Assembly: GCA_002256145.1 (NCBI GenBank)
Contig: NKIP01000018.1
Coordinates: forward strand, 1-64,000
Direction: 5' to 3'
DNA from: Comamonadaceae bacterium PBBC1
GTDB taxonomy: Bacteria > Pseudomonadota > Gammaproteobacteria > Burkholderiales > Burkholderiaceae_C
Length of the DNA stretch: 64,000 nt
In this document: positions 8,062 through 17,448 of the stretch, one piece after another
Position numbering within the stretch: the stretch's first letter is position 1
Layout of the letters: each line of letters begins with the position of its first letter
The notes under the pieces: generated by a model
Seen by the model: only the letters and a program-made list of their open reading frames with translations
What the model was told of the DNA's origin: nothing
Databases searched by the model: none
Program-made: the position numbers and the translations under genes

Positions 8062-10644
8062 ATGAACAATCAATCCTGGATGCATGGTTTGAAGCTGGGT
8101 GCTCGCCAGTTGTGGCGCGATTTGCGGGCGGGAGAGTTGCGCTTGTTGATGGTGTCGGTGGCCTTGGCGGTTGCTGCCTTGACAGCGGTGGGTTTTCTGG
8201 CTGACCGGATGCAGTCGGGCTTGTGGCGCGATGCGCGTCAGCTGTTGGGGGGGGATGCCGTGGTCGTCAGCGATCAACAGACGCCAGAAGCCTTCATCCA
8301 ACGAGCACTTCAAGAAGGCTTAAAGACCAACACCAATGTGAGCTTTCCAACCATGGCCCGAGCAATGCCCGCCTCTGCGCCTGCGGCGCAGTCTGGCTTG
8401 TCAGCGCAAACTGCCACGCGTTTGGTGGCCTTGAAGGCGGTTGAATCCGGATACCCATTACGTGGACGCTTGGAGATCACCAGTCCTGCATTTGACGCCG
8501 TCTCAGGTGCTGCTTCAGCACGGTCGCTCGCCCAGATTCCTGCCTCAGGTGAGGTCTATGTGGATGCCGCTTTGCTTGAAGCTTTGAATCTGCAAGTAGG
8601 TCAGATGTTGGGTCTAGGGGCGCGCAGTTTGAAGATCGCTGCAATCATCGTTCGTGAGCCAGATCGTGGGGCTGGTTTCATGGGCTTTGCTCCCCGGGTC
8701 ATGATGAATGCGAATGATTTGAACTCGACCGGTTTGGTGCAACCGGCCAGTCGTGTGACCTGGCGCATGGCCGTGGCTGGCGAGGCTGCAGCAGTGGACA
8801 AGTTCCTGCCTTGGGCCGAGTCCGAAGCCGACAGGATGGAGGTCCGTGGAGTCAAAATTGAGTCTCTTGAAAGTGGCCGCCCTGAGATGAGACTAACTCT
8901 AGACAGGGCTGCGCAGTTTTTGAATTTGGTGGCTTTGTTGGCGGCACTGTTGTGTGCCGTGGCGGTGGCTTTGGCTGCACGCAGTTTTGCCGAACGCCAA
9001 CTCGATGCCTGCGCTTTATTGCGTGTTTTGGGTCAAAGCCAGCGCACACTGACATTGAGCTATGGCTTGGAATTTTTGGGCGCTGGTGTTTTGGCCAGTG
9101 TTGTTGGCGTTGGTGCAGGCTATGGTGTGCATCTGGGCTTTGTGCAATTGCTGGCAGGGCTGGTTGATGCCCAATTGCCGGAGGCCACAAGCCAGCCTGC
9201 ATTGATGGGCATGGCCATGGGGTTGACCTTGTTGGTGGCTTTTGGGTTGCCGCCTGTGCTTCAGTTGTCTCGAGTACCGCCATTGCGCGTGATCCGGCGA
9301 GATTTGGGTGGGCCTCAAGTGCGTTCTGGTTTGGTGTTGGTGATGGGTTTGTTGGGTTTTGGGTTGACATTGCTCATGGTCAGCCGAAACCTGACTTTGG
9401 GCCTGATCACGGTCGGTGGGTTTGCCGTGGCGCTCTTGGTATTTTCGGGATTGGCCGCTGCATTCTTGTACTTGTTACGACGCTCAATGCCCAATGATTC
9501 AGCACCACGTTGGTTGCGGCTGGCCACACGACAAGTGGCTGCTCGCCCCATTTTTGCTGTAGTGCAAATCAGTGCTTTGTCGGTGGGCTTGTTGGCGCTG
9601 TCTTTGCTGATACTCTTGCGCACCGATTTGATCTCCAGTTGGCGACAGGCTACTCCTGTCAATGCCCCTGATCGCTTTGTGATCAATGTTCAGCCTGAGC
9701 AGGCGGCCGATTTTCTGGCACACCTGCAGCGTGCCGGTGTTCAGTCGCCCGATTGGTTTCCCATGATCAGAGGTCGTCTGGTGCAGGTCAATGGTCAACC
9801 TGTGGGTCCGGCAGACATGGCTGGTGAACGAGGCAAACGATTGCTTGACCGTGAGATCAATTTGTCGCATGTGGCCGAATTGCCTGCGCACAATCTGTTG
9901 GTGGCGGGGCGATGGCAGGTCGAGGAAACCGATGGTGTGAGTGTGGAACAGGGTATAGCCGATGCACTTGGCTTGCATTTAGGAGACCGCTTGGGTTTCG
10001 ACATCGCAGGTCAAATCCATGAGGCGCGTGTGAGCTCTTTGCGCAAAGTGGATTGGGCTTCCATGAGGGCCAACTTTTTCATGCTGTTTCCTGTTTCTAG
10101 CATGCCTGATTTGCCCATGACTTACATGGCAGCATTTCGTACGCCCGATGCTGCGCCAGGTTTTGAGAACGCGATGGTTAACGCTTTTCCCAACATCACC
10201 AGTGTGGACATGCGCAGTACATTGGCACAAGTGCAACGGGTCATGGACCAGGTGGTTCGCGCTGTAGAGTTTCTTTTTGCTTTCACGTTGGCTGCAGGGG
10301 TGATGGTTTTGCTTGCGGCAGTGGGTGCAAGTCGCCAAGCCCGAGAGCGTGAATACGCCATCATGCGTGCTTTAGGTGCGGGCCGTGCATTACTGGTCCA
10401 AGTGCAACGTGCCGAATTGTTGGGTATGGGCTGGCTAGCTGGCTTTTTGTCCAGTGGCATGGCGCTGGTGGTGGGATGGGCCTTGGCACGATATGCTTTC
10501 GAGTTTTCTTGGCAGCCGCCATTGTGGGCCCCATTGGCTGGAGGTTTTGCAGGGGCTTTGTTGGCTTGGGGTGCTGGCAGTTTGAGTTTGGCAGGTGTGC
10601 TTCGCCAACCAGTGGTGCAAACCTTGCGACAAAACACGGTGTAA
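8062..10644 (+). CDS. FtsX-like ABC permease (YbbP family)
   Basis: An 860-residue inner-membrane protein with the YbbP layout: one N-terminal membrane helix (about residues 29-46) after a LGARQLWRDLRAGEL leader, a large periplasmic domain, a first FtsX core with several helices (about 280-400) and further helices near 425-465 and 500-520, a second periplasmic domain, and a terminal three-helix FtsX core (about 735-845) containing REREYAIMRALGA. YbbP works with the ATPase YbbA in ABC-type systems that act on envelope lipids or lipoproteins without moving substrate through a channel. No ATPase gene is next to it, so its partner must be encoded elsewhere. It follows the LysR gene by 87 bases. 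Confidence 0.88.
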   Translation: MNNQSWMHGLKLGARQLWRDLRAGELRLLMVSVALAVAALTAVGFLADRMQSGLWRDARQLLGGDAVVVSDQQTPEAFIQRALQEGLKTNTNVSFPTMARAMPASAPAAQSGLSAQTATRLVALKAVESGYPLRGRLEITSPAFDAVSGAASARSLAQIPASGEVYVDAALLEALNLQVGQMLGLGARSLKIAAIIVREPDRGAGFMGFAPRVMMNANDLNSTGLVQPASRVTWRMAVAGEAAAVDKFLPWAESEADRMEVRGVKIESLESGRPEMRLTLDRAAQFLNLVALLAALLCAVAVALAARSFAERQLDACALLRVLGQSQRTLTLSYGLEFLGAGVLASVVGVGAGYGVHLGFVQLLAGLVDAQLPEATSQPALMGMAMGLTLLVAFGLPPVLQLSRVPPLRVIRRDLGGPQVRSGLVLVMGLLGFGLTLLMVSRNLTLGLITVGGFAVALLVFSGLAAAFLYLLRRSMPNDSAPRWLRLATRQVAARPIFAVVQISALSVGLLALSLLILLRTDLISSWRQATPVNAPDRFVINVQPEQAADFLAHLQRAGVQSPDWFPMIRGRLVQVNGQPVGPADMAGERGKRLLDREINLSHVAELPAHNLLVAGRWQVEETDGVSVEQGIADALGLHLGDRLGFDIAGQIHEARVSSLRKVDWASMRANFFMLFPVSSMPDLPMTYMAAFRTPDAAPGFENAMVNAFPNITSVDMRSTLAQVQRVMDQVVRAVEFLFAFTLAAGVMVLLAAVGASRQAREREYAIMRALGAGRALLVQVQRAELLGMGWLAGFLSSGMALVVGWALARYAFEFSWQPPLWAPLAGGFAGALLAWGAGSLSLAGVLRQPVVQTLRQNTV

Positions 10645-10679
10645 GCCCAAGGGCTGAAGAAACTTGCACAATCGTGAAG

Positions 10680-11084
10680 ATGAACATTCAAGACAAACCT
10701 GTTTTTGAAACACCATTTGCCTGGGTCGGTGGAGAAGCGTCCGTGCGGGCATTGGTGGATCGCTTTTATGACCTGATGGACATTGAGCCAGCATACAGGG
10801 CACTGCGTGACGCGCATGGCCGTACTTTGCAAGATGCTCGGGATAAACTTTTTTGGTTCCTTTGCGGCTGGCTGGGAGGGCCAGAGCTTTACACCGAGCG
10901 CTTTGGTCATCCACGTTTGCGCATGCGACATATGCCGTTTTCGATCGGTATCTTGGAACGAGATCAGTGGTTGGCTTGTATGGACCAGGCCATGTCTGAA
11001 TTGGCTTTTGATCCGGTTTTACGTGAACGTCTGAATGGCAGTTTTTTCAAAACTGCCGACTGGATGCGCAATCAATCTGTCTGA
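10680..11084 (+). CDS. Group II truncated haemoglobin
   Basis: A 134-residue truncated 2/2 haemoglobin of group II. It has the B-helix tyrosine in RFYDLMD, the conserved KLFWFLCGWLGGP helix, the proximal histidine in RMRHMPFSI and the G-helix tryptophan in RDQWLACM. Such globins bind O2 and NO in the cytoplasm and are linked to microaerobic or nitrosative stress. The ATG at 10680 is chosen because the globin fold begins a few residues after it; the open frame extends upstream into ybbP without similarity. It lies 35 bases after the permease gene and could share its transcript. Confidence 0.93.
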   Translation: MNIQDKPVFETPFAWVGGEASVRALVDRFYDLMDIEPAYRALRDAHGRTLQDARDKLFWFLCGWLGGPELYTERFGHPRLRMRHMPFSIGILERDQWLACMDQAMSELAFDPVLRERLNGSFFKTADWMRNQSV

Positions 11085-11165
11085 GCCCTTGGATATGCAA
11101 TTCAATTTCAACCATCGGCTATGGGTCAATTGCTGGTGTGGTTTGGGATTCGCTGGGAGTTTTCT

Positions 11166-11804
11166 GTGAAAATCAATACGTTACAAGACCTCAAACAAGT
11201 ACAGAAAAAACTGGCTGAGGCACATGCGAAAACCCAAGAGCAGGCATTTCAAAGGGCCGAGTTAGAAAAGCAACGTGAAGCTGAAAGGCACCTTTTTGTG
11301 CGTGCAGTCGGAATGGTCAAGCGTCTGCCTGTGCATGATCAAGTCCGTCTCGAAGGACCCGGCCCGGCACCAATTGCACATCAACGTCAAAAAGACGATG
11401 CTGCCGTGCTGCGCGATTGTTTGAGCGATGAATTTGATGCGAGCACACTGCTGGATACGGATGAGGCTTTGAGTTTCAGAAGACCAGGCATTGGTTCAGA
11501 TGTGACGCATAAATTGCGAAAAGGCGATTGGTCTATTCAACGTGAAATTGATTTGCATGGTTTGCGCAGTGAGCAAGCCCGCGTCGCTTTGGCAGAATTC
11601 ATTCGAATAGCTCACCGTCAAGGCCTGCGTTGTTTGCGAGTGGTTCATGGCAAAGGTTTAGGATCGCCGGGAAAATCGCCCATTCTTAAATCCAAAGTAC
11701 ACAGTTGGTTGATTCAGAAAAATCAGGTCATGGCTTTTGTACAAGCCAAACCCGCTGAGGGCGGTGCCGGTGCCTTGGTGGTTTTGCTCAAGCCCGCAAA
11801 TTGA
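11166..11804 (+). CDS. Smr domain protein
   Basis: A cytoplasmic protein of about 212 residues with a C-terminal Smr (small MutS-related) domain. The N-terminal third is a charged coiled-coil-like helix (LKQVQKKLAEAHAKTQEQA), then a linker, then the signature IDLHGLRSEQARVAL and HGKGLGS near the C-terminus, the pattern of the stand-alone YdaL-type Smr proteins. Such domains bind or nick nucleic acids, and some act as ribonucleases on colliding ribosomes. The GTG at 11166 is chosen because GGGAG lies six bases upstream; an ATG at 11121 is in frame but has no such site. It is the last gene of the plus-strand run starting with ybbP and meets apaH tail to tail. Confidence 0.9.
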   Translation: MKINTLQDLKQVQKKLAEAHAKTQEQAFQRAELEKQREAERHLFVRAVGMVKRLPVHDQVRLEGPGPAPIAHQRQKDDAAVLRDCLSDEFDASTLLDTDEALSFRRPGIGSDVTHKLRKGDWSIQREIDLHGLRSEQARVALAEFIRIAHRQGLRCLRVVHGKGLGSPGKSPILKSKVHSWLIQKNQVMAFVQAKPAEGGAGALVVLLKPAN

Positions 11805-11874
11805 TGACCCTTGTTTTCTGCTGGAGTGAACATTTCAGGTCGAGTGGGTCTTTGATTCGGTGACAGATCTGGAT

Positions 11875-12702
11875 TCAACCAGGCACTTGAAATTGTTCAC
11901 AGCGGATCTGAATCTGATGCAGATTTCCGTCGTGGTCTTTGCTCATGGCGCTGAGGCACCCTCCCCATACACACCCGCTGTCTAAGGCCCAAACGTCTCC
12001 ACGGTTGAGCTTGCCCAGTGTCGACCAATGTCCGAAAGCCACTGTGATGTCGGCAGTACGCCTGCCGGGAACATCAAACCAAGGCATGAAACCCGCGGGT
12101 GCCTGTGCAGCGCTGTCCTTGGTGGCAAATTCCATTTCACCGTCGGCTGAGCAAAAACGCAACCTGGTCAGTGCATTGACCACCACACGCCAACGCGTCA
12201 TGCTGACCCACTCTTCGCGCCAGACGGCAGGCTGATTGCCATACATCTGCAACAGAAAATCAGGCAATTGGGGGCTGCGCAAAATATCCTCGATTTCTGA
12301 TGCCAAAGACAATGTTTTTTCAAGCGTCCAACCTGGCAATACCCCTGCATGAACAGACAATACACCATGTGACCAAATCGCCATTTTTTGGTGGCGTATC
12401 CAGTCGATTAGTGCGGGCTGATCAGCGGCTGTGAGCAGCTCTTTCAGGGTGTCCTGGGGGTGTTGGGGTCTGACACCCATGACCACGGCAAGAGCGTGCA
12501 AATCATGGTTGCCTAGCACACATTTGACGCTGCCCTGAAATGCCATCAAGCGCCTTAAGACGCCTAGAGAGTCAGGTCCACGATTGACCAAATCACCCAA
12601 GACTATCAAGTGATCACGGCTAGGCGAAAACCCCACTTCGTCCAGCCAACGGCCCAGCGGGGCATTGCAACCTTGAATATCACCCATCCAATAAACGGCC
12701 AT
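11875..12702 (-). CDS. apaH: Symmetrical bis(5'-nucleosyl)-tetraphosphatase
   Basis: A 275-residue ApaH phosphoesterase that hydrolyses diadenosine tetraphosphate symmetrically to two ADP. Metal-binding motifs of the calcineurin-like family are seen in order: GDIQGC near residue 7, GDLVNRGPDS near 37, and GNHDLHALA near 65; distal histidines occur in SHGVLSVHAGVLPGW and FGHWS. Length agrees with Escherichia coli ApaH (280). The first metal motif reads GDIQGC where GDxHG is usual in the superfamily, but Gln at that place is normal in ApaH. It is a monocistronic gene, convergent with the Smr gene. Ap4A control affects stress responses and removal of Np4-capped RNA. Confidence 0.95.
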   Translation of the reverse strand: MAVYWMGDIQGCNAPLGRWLDEVGFSPSRDHLIVLGDLVNRGPDSLGVLRRLMAFQGSVKCVLGNHDLHALAVVMGVRPQHPQDTLKELLTAADQPALIDWIRHQKMAIWSHGVLSVHAGVLPGWTLEKTLSLASEIEDILRSPQLPDFLLQMYGNQPAVWREEWVSMTRWRVVVNALTRLRFCSADGEMEFATKDSAAQAPAGFMPWFDVPGRRTADITVAFGHWSTLGKLNRGDVWALDSGCVWGGCLSAMSKDHDGNLHQIQIRCEQFQVPG

Positions 12703-12839
12703 GGAGTCCCTTTGAAAAACCAGGGGTTAAAAATTATTGACAAAAGATGCCCACTCATCAAGTCAAAAACGCGTTGATCGCCAGTTTCAGGGCGCATGGC
12801 ATGGATCAACAGTCCCGCATCCTTGGCACAATGTTAACC

Positions 12840-14129
12840 ATGGATTTTTTATTAATTGTTTTTCTAACCCTGCTCAACGGGGTTTTTGCCATGTCCGAGC
12901 TGGCACTCGCCTCCAGCCGAAAAGCACGATTGGCTGCGATGGATGAAGCCGGAGATAAAGGGGCTCATGCAGCACTTCAGTTACTGGAAGAGCCCACGCA
13001 GTTTTTGTCTACCGTTCAGGTGGGGATCACATCCATCGGTGTCCTGAATGGCATTGTGGGGGAGGCTGCCTTCAGTGCAGATTTGGCAACTCATTTGGTC
13101 GTTTGGGGGCTGACTGAACCGGTCGCAGGCATCACGGCAACGGCGATTGTGGTCACCATCATCACATTCACCACCATCATCTTCGGAGAGTTGGTCCCCA
13201 AGAGAATAGGCCAGTTGTATCCTGAAGCAGTGGCCCGATTGGTGGCGCGGCCCATGGCGGCCTTGGCTAAGGCCGCAGGACCGTTTGTCAAGTTGTTGTC
13301 ACTGTCTACACAGGGCATGCTGAAGTTGATGCGAATTGACAGCAAAGGCAGTCGGGCCGTCACAGAAGAAGAAATCACAGCCAGTCTTGAGGAGGGCGTC
13401 GATGCGGGACTCATTGAAGAGCACGAGCACCAGATGGTGCGCAATGTTTTTCATTTGGATGATCGTCCACTGACATCGATGATGACGCCCCGCAGTGATA
13501 TTCAGTGGCTCGACGCCTCACTTAATCGACAACAAGCCATGGTGCGGGTCAATCAGATGCGTGGGGATGGAAATCATTCTTGGTATCCCGTATGTCGTGA
13601 GAACTTGGGTCATGTCTTGGGCGTTATCAGTTTGTCTCACTTGTTGTCTTTGCCTACGGACGACGTTCTGCCCATTGAGCGACATGCACAGACGGCGCAC
13701 TTTGTACCTGAAACACTAACAGGCATGGAGCTACTGGCGCAAATGCGAGACCATTCAAGTCGGATGTTGTTTGTTGTTGATGAATACGGCGAAGTTCAGG
13801 GTTTGCTGACCCCGCTCGATTTGCTTGAAGCCATTACCGGCGAATTAAAACCTGAAACACATTCTGAGGCTTGGGCCACAGAGGGGGAAAACGGAGTTTG
13901 GTTGCTTGATGGCCTCATGCCCGTCAATGAACTGAGGGCGCGGCTGGACATCAAAGAGCTTCCTGCAGAGGATAAAAATCTCTACAACACCTTGGCTGGG
14001 TTGCTGATGTTCGTAACGGGTGATTTACCTCACATTGGGCAACAAGTGAAGGTTGGGCATTGGCAATTTCAAATTTTGCAACTTGATGGACGACGCATCG
14101 ATAAAGTGCAAGCCCAAATTTGCATTTGA
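12840..14129 (+). CDS. HlyC/CorC family (CNNM-type) transporter
   Basis: An integral membrane protein of about 430 residues. Order: an N-terminal CNNM/DUF21 domain with roughly four helices beginning MDFLLIVFLTLLNGVFA, a CBS-domain pair with the typical MTPRSDI entry and a VDEYGEVQGLLTPLDLLEAI second half, and a C-terminal CorC/HlyC domain. Members are linked to magnesium or cobalt efflux and were named hemolysins historically. ATG 12840 and ATG 12831 are equivalent choices; the longer frame back to 12747 lacks similarity. The gene stands alone between apaH and the H-NS-like gene. Confidence 0.9.
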   Translation: MDFLLIVFLTLLNGVFAMSELALASSRKARLAAMDEAGDKGAHAALQLLEEPTQFLSTVQVGITSIGVLNGIVGEAAFSADLATHLVVWGLTEPVAGITATAIVVTIITFTTIIFGELVPKRIGQLYPEAVARLVARPMAALAKAAGPFVKLLSLSTQGMLKLMRIDSKGSRAVTEEEITASLEEGVDAGLIEEHEHQMVRNVFHLDDRPLTSMMTPRSDIQWLDASLNRQQAMVRVNQMRGDGNHSWYPVCRENLGHVLGVISLSHLLSLPTDDVLPIERHAQTAHFVPETLTGMELLAQMRDHSSRMLFVVDEYGEVQGLLTPLDLLEAITGELKPETHSEAWATEGENGVWLLDGLMPVNELRARLDIKELPAEDKNLYNTLAGLLMFVTGDLPHIGQQVKVGHWQFQILQLDGRRIDKVQAQICI

Positions 14130-14306
14130 TACAACGCAGGAGGCTCGTGCAAAACACGATCAGTGAAAGTCCATGATCATTTCAAGCAGCAGAACATTTG
14201 AAATCTGACGGTGAACATCTCATTGAAAATATTTCCATGCAAAATTTTTTTTATTGATCAGATTTTTTGTTGTATATTCGAACATTATTTTTAATAGGAA
14301 ATGAAC

Positions 14307-14606
14307 ATGTCACAATCATACAAAGAGTTATTGCAGCAACGTGAAGCATTGGAGCAAGCGATTGCCCAGGCCCGTCAAAACGAAATTTCCAGTGCGGTCG
14401 CCAAGATTCGTGAACTGGTTGCCGAGTATGAATTGACGGCACAAGATGTGTTTCCAGGTCGTGCGGCCAAGTCTCAGGCAATCAAGTCACCGAGCAAAGT
14501 TGCTGCTAAATACCGTGACTCTGCAACAGGTCAGACTTGGACAGGTCGCGGCAAGGCACCTAAATGGATTGAAGGCAAAGATCGCACACCTTTCATCATT
14601 GCCTGA
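14307..14606 (+). CDS. H-NS-like histone-like nucleoid protein
   Basis: A 99-residue H-NS family protein. The N-terminal half is a helical oligomerisation domain (SYKELLQQREALEQAIAQA), the C-terminal half the DNA-binding domain with TWTGRGKAPKWI, matching the family consensus W-x-G-x-G-x-x-P-x-W. It binds AT-rich DNA and represses horizontally acquired or AT-rich genes. ATG 14307 is preferred to ATG 14301 because AGGA at 14296-14299 is then seven bases away. The upstream 90 bases are markedly AT-rich with several A and T runs, suggesting autorepression. A hairpin follows the stop. Confidence 0.93.
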   Translation: MSQSYKELLQQREALEQAIAQARQNEISSAVAKIRELVAEYELTAQDVFPGRAAKSQAIKSPSKVAAKYRDSATGQTWTGRGKAPKWIEGKDRTPFIIA

Positions 14607-14613
14607 TTTAAAA

Positions 14614-14638
14614 GGCCGGTTTGATTTTCAAACCGGCC
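14614..14638 (+). terminator. Hairpin after the H-NS-like gene
   Basis: A perfect 10-bp inverted repeat (ggccggtttg/caaaccggcc) with loop atttt starts 8 bases after the stop codon. There is no T-run on the plus strand; on the minus strand the stem is followed by TTTTAAAT, so it may end transcription from either side of this gap. Confidence 0.6.
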
Positions 14639-14743
14639 AATAACCACCAAAATTATGAATTTTATTTAAATATTAAAAAATTCAATTTAACGTGATCATC
14701 ACAAGCTCCGTGAGCCATCATTTCTCGAATGAAGACTCAGGCT

Positions 14744-15541
14744 TTAAAGAGGTGCCGAAGACCCAAACCGACGGTCTCGGGTTTTGAACCATTCAATGGC
14801 CTTGGTCAATTGATCACTGGTGAAGTCAGGCCAGAGTGCTTCGCTGAAAAACATCTCTGCGTACGCTGATTGCCAAAGCATGAAGTTGCTGATTCGGGAT
14901 TCCCCACCCGTTCGAATCAACAAGTCCACCTCGGGTGCATTGGCGGTACACAAATAACCTGACAATGCGTCTTCTGTCAAGAGATCAATAGATTGCCCTG
15001 GATGGGCAATCTGCCAAGCTTTAAAAGCTTGAACCAAGTCCCATCGCCCCCCGTAGTTTGCACAAACATTCAATGTAATGGCGGTGTTACCAGCAGTCTT
15101 TTCTTGAGCCATACCGATGAGTTCTTGCAATGACGAGGAAAACTTGCTTATGTCACCCAGTACCTTTAGACGAACACCATTGGTGTTCATGTTGTTGATT
15201 TCATTTTTCAGATAGGTCATGAACAAATTCATGAGGCTGCTGACTTCCTCTTCAGGACGCTTCCAGTTTTCAGTGCTGAAAGCAAACAAGCTCAATTGAG
15301 GTACGCCGATTTCTGCGCAGGCTTTCACGATATCACGTACCCGCTTGGCACCCGCCGCATGGCCCAAGGCTGCTGGCATGAAGCGTTTTTTGGCCCAACG
15401 TCTATTGCCATCCATGATGATGGCAATGTGCTGCGGCAGTGTGTTGGGGTCAGTATGGGACAAGTGCTCGGTCAAGAAAGGGGATTGGTGTTGAATTTTA
15501 GTAGCATCAATGTGCCTGCACACACGTTTGTTGAACAACAT
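14744..15541 (-). CDS. uppS: Isoprenyl transferase (undecaprenyl diphosphate synthase-like)
   Basis: A cis-prenyltransferase of up to 265 residues. The catalytic IIMDGNRRWAKKR motif (Asp near residue 43), FSTENWKRPEEEV and the C-terminal LLIRTGGESRISNF substrate/metal motif are intact. The enzyme condenses isopentenyl units to make the C55 carrier lipid for cell-wall synthesis. The N-terminus is some 20 residues longer than usual, so an internal start (for example a TTG near LSHTDPN) is possible. In most betaproteobacteria uppS sits with frr, cdsA and dxr; here it stands alone beside a pseudogene and some usual residues differ (GNRRW for GNGRW), so it may be a second, divergent copy. Confidence 0.87.
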   Translation of the reverse strand: MLFNKRVCRHIDATKIQHQSPFLTEHLSHTDPNTLPQHIAIIMDGNRRWAKKRFMPAALGHAAGAKRVRDIVKACAEIGVPQLSLFAFSTENWKRPEEEVSSLMNLFMTYLKNEINNMNTNGVRLKVLGDISKFSSSLQELIGMAQEKTAGNTAITLNVCANYGGRWDLVQAFKAWQIAHPGQSIDLLTEDALSGYLCTANAPEVDLLIRTGGESRISNFMLWQSAYAEMFFSEALWPDFTSDQLTKAIEWFKTRDRRFGSSAPL

Positions 15542-15590
15542 TGTGCAGCCGGACAGAACAAAGCGATTTCATCGAACGGAGCTTTGACAC

Positions 15591-16539
15591 ATGAAAAGCA
15601 GAAAGTCAGCCTTTTTTGGGTTTTGCTGCATCAGCATGCTGGTTTTGTTGGTCATGATCGTCATGGCATGGGCACCTGAACGGCAGGTCGAACACCTGAC
15701 AGATCGTTGGGCCAAGCCACCGTCTCAATTTTTTCGGATCCAAGGCATGCTTGTCCACTTGCGTGATGAAGGGCCAAGAAACGATCCCATGCCAGTGGTT
15801 TAGTTGGATGGTACTTCCGACAGTCTTCACACATGGCAAGGTTGGGCTGAGCGCTTGCGTTTGACGCGACGTGTGATTCGCATCGACTTGCCAGGTTTTA
15901 GCTTGACGGGGCCGCATCCAGAAAACAACTACACGATGGACGCAGATGTCGCTTTCGTTAAGCAGGTCTTGAAAATCTTGAATTTGCCAGCCGTAGTGCT
16001 CGCTGGCAATTCATTGGGCGACAGCATCGCCTGGCAAACGGCTGTCAAACATCCAGCTCTTGTGGCCAAGTTGATTTTGGTGGACTCTGCGGGATATCCT
16101 TTTATTTCGGAGTCGGTTCCATTGGGTTTGAGGATGTTGCGCATCGAAATATTACAACCTGCATTGCGTCTTTTTTTTGGCTCGCAGTGCGGTGAGGCTC
16201 AGTGTGGAAAATGTTTATGGCGATACCCGTCATGTCACGCCGGAATTGGCGGAGCGTTATTACGAGCTGGTTTTGCGCGAAGGCAATCGCACGGCTTTGT
16301 TCAATCGCATGATTCAATACAAACATGGGGTCAATGCGGAGCAAATCCGTTATATCCGGCAACCTACTTTAATTTTATGAGGCGCAAGGGACCGACTCAT
16401 TCCCGTCAGCAATGCATGCCTTTTTCATCGCGAAATCCCGACAAGCGAACTTCAATTGCTGGAGAGCCTGGGTCATGTTCCACAAGAAGAGGATCCTGAC
16501 GCCAGTCTAATGGCCGCAAATTCTTTCTTGTTACGCTGA
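15591..16539 (+). pseudogene. Decayed alpha/beta hydrolase
   Basis: A once complete membrane-anchored alpha/beta-fold hydrolase of about 315 codons. An N-terminal hydrophobic anchor is followed by the strand before the oxyanion loop, SLHTWQGWAERL, DLPGFSLTGP, the nucleophile elbow GNSLG and VDSAGYP. It carries three lesions: an in-frame TAG at 15801 where LLHGTS is expected (also His to Asp there), a plus-one slip in the T8 run near 16172 (after it the frame reads LARSAVRLSVENVYG), and TGA at 16378 replacing the expected Trp of LILWGA. After that stop the same frame continues ARDRLIPVSNA and ends LGHVPQEEDP before TGA 16537. Three independent lesions make it non-functional. Confidence 0.88.
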
Positions 16540-16756
16540 AAGAAAAAATCAAAAGCTTGGCTTGTGGCTTACCACTTGTTATTTTTCGTCTCTGAATTCA
16601 GTTGTCAAGTTTGTCTTCTTTTCCAACGCAACCAGTGTTAAGGTGATTGTAGTGCAAGGACTGAGCTGAAAACTTGGCTCAAAGGGTCCAACAAGGCCCG
16701 TGACCTTGAACATTTGCGCAAAGCCATCGGGCATCACAACCGTTCAAGGAGAAACC

Positions 16757-17368
16757 GTGAACACCCAAATTCAGGAATTTTTGAACCGCATTCAACAGTT
16801 GGAGGCGTCCATAGAGCAAGAGACCAAAAATCGTCGTCAGCAATGGCAGGCTGATTTTGATGAACACAAGGTGCGCTTTGAAAAAGAGGTCTTGGCACAG
16901 CAAAAGCGTTTCAAAGAGGGTTTGCTTGGATATGTGTTGACCGCCGAGTGGCGACATGTGCTGTGCGTGCCGTTCATTTACCCCGTGTTGTTACCAATGT
17001 TGTTGTTAGATGTTTTTGTCACGATTTATCAATGGATTTGCTTTCCATTGTGTGGCATACCTCGTGTCCGGCGGACAGCATATTTTGTTTTTGACCGTAA
17101 TCATTTGGCCTATTTAAACTGGCTTGAAAAAATCAATTGCGCTTATTGTTCTTATGGAAACGGTGTGATTTCATATTGCCGAGAAGTTGTGGCCTTAACC
17201 GAAAAGTATTGGTGCCCCATCAAACATGCCAGAAGAAGAATGCAGGCACATACCCATTACCACGGATTTGCAGATTACGGAGACGCTGAAAATTATCGTA
17301 CTGAGTTGGCACGTTTGCGCGGTGAGCTATTGAAGATGCGACAAGAATCATTGGATGCAAAGTCTTGA
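16757..17368 (+). CDS. Conserved membrane-associated protein with Cys-rich motif, function unknown
   Basis: A protein of about 203 residues. Residues 1-60 are a charged, heptad-like helix (coiled coil likely), about 72-100 form a hydrophobic membrane segment (LPMLLLDVFVTIYQW), then a soluble part with clustered cysteines in INCAYCSYGNGV and EKYWCPIKHARR, and a final charged helix. The cysteine arrangement could bind a metal. I recognise the pattern as a widespread conserved hypothetical family but know no function. The GTG start is chosen because AAGGAGA lies five bases upstream; the open frame extends back to 16700 without a better site. It follows the hydrolase pseudogene by 217 bases in which I see no other feature. 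Confidence 0.75.
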   Translation: MNTQIQEFLNRIQQLEASIEQETKNRRQQWQADFDEHKVRFEKEVLAQQKRFKEGLLGYVLTAEWRHVLCVPFIYPVLLPMLLLDVFVTIYQWICFPLCGIPRVRRTAYFVFDRNHLAYLNWLEKINCAYCSYGNGVISYCREVVALTEKYWCPIKHARRRMQAHTHYHGFADYGDAENYRTELARLRGELLKMRQESLDAKS

Positions 17369-17448
17369 ATCCGGATGGGTGTCGCTGGACTGCCCCTTTG
17401 TCACTTGCCCGACAGCCTTGATGTCTTGAGTTGCCTAAAGTCAAAGAC

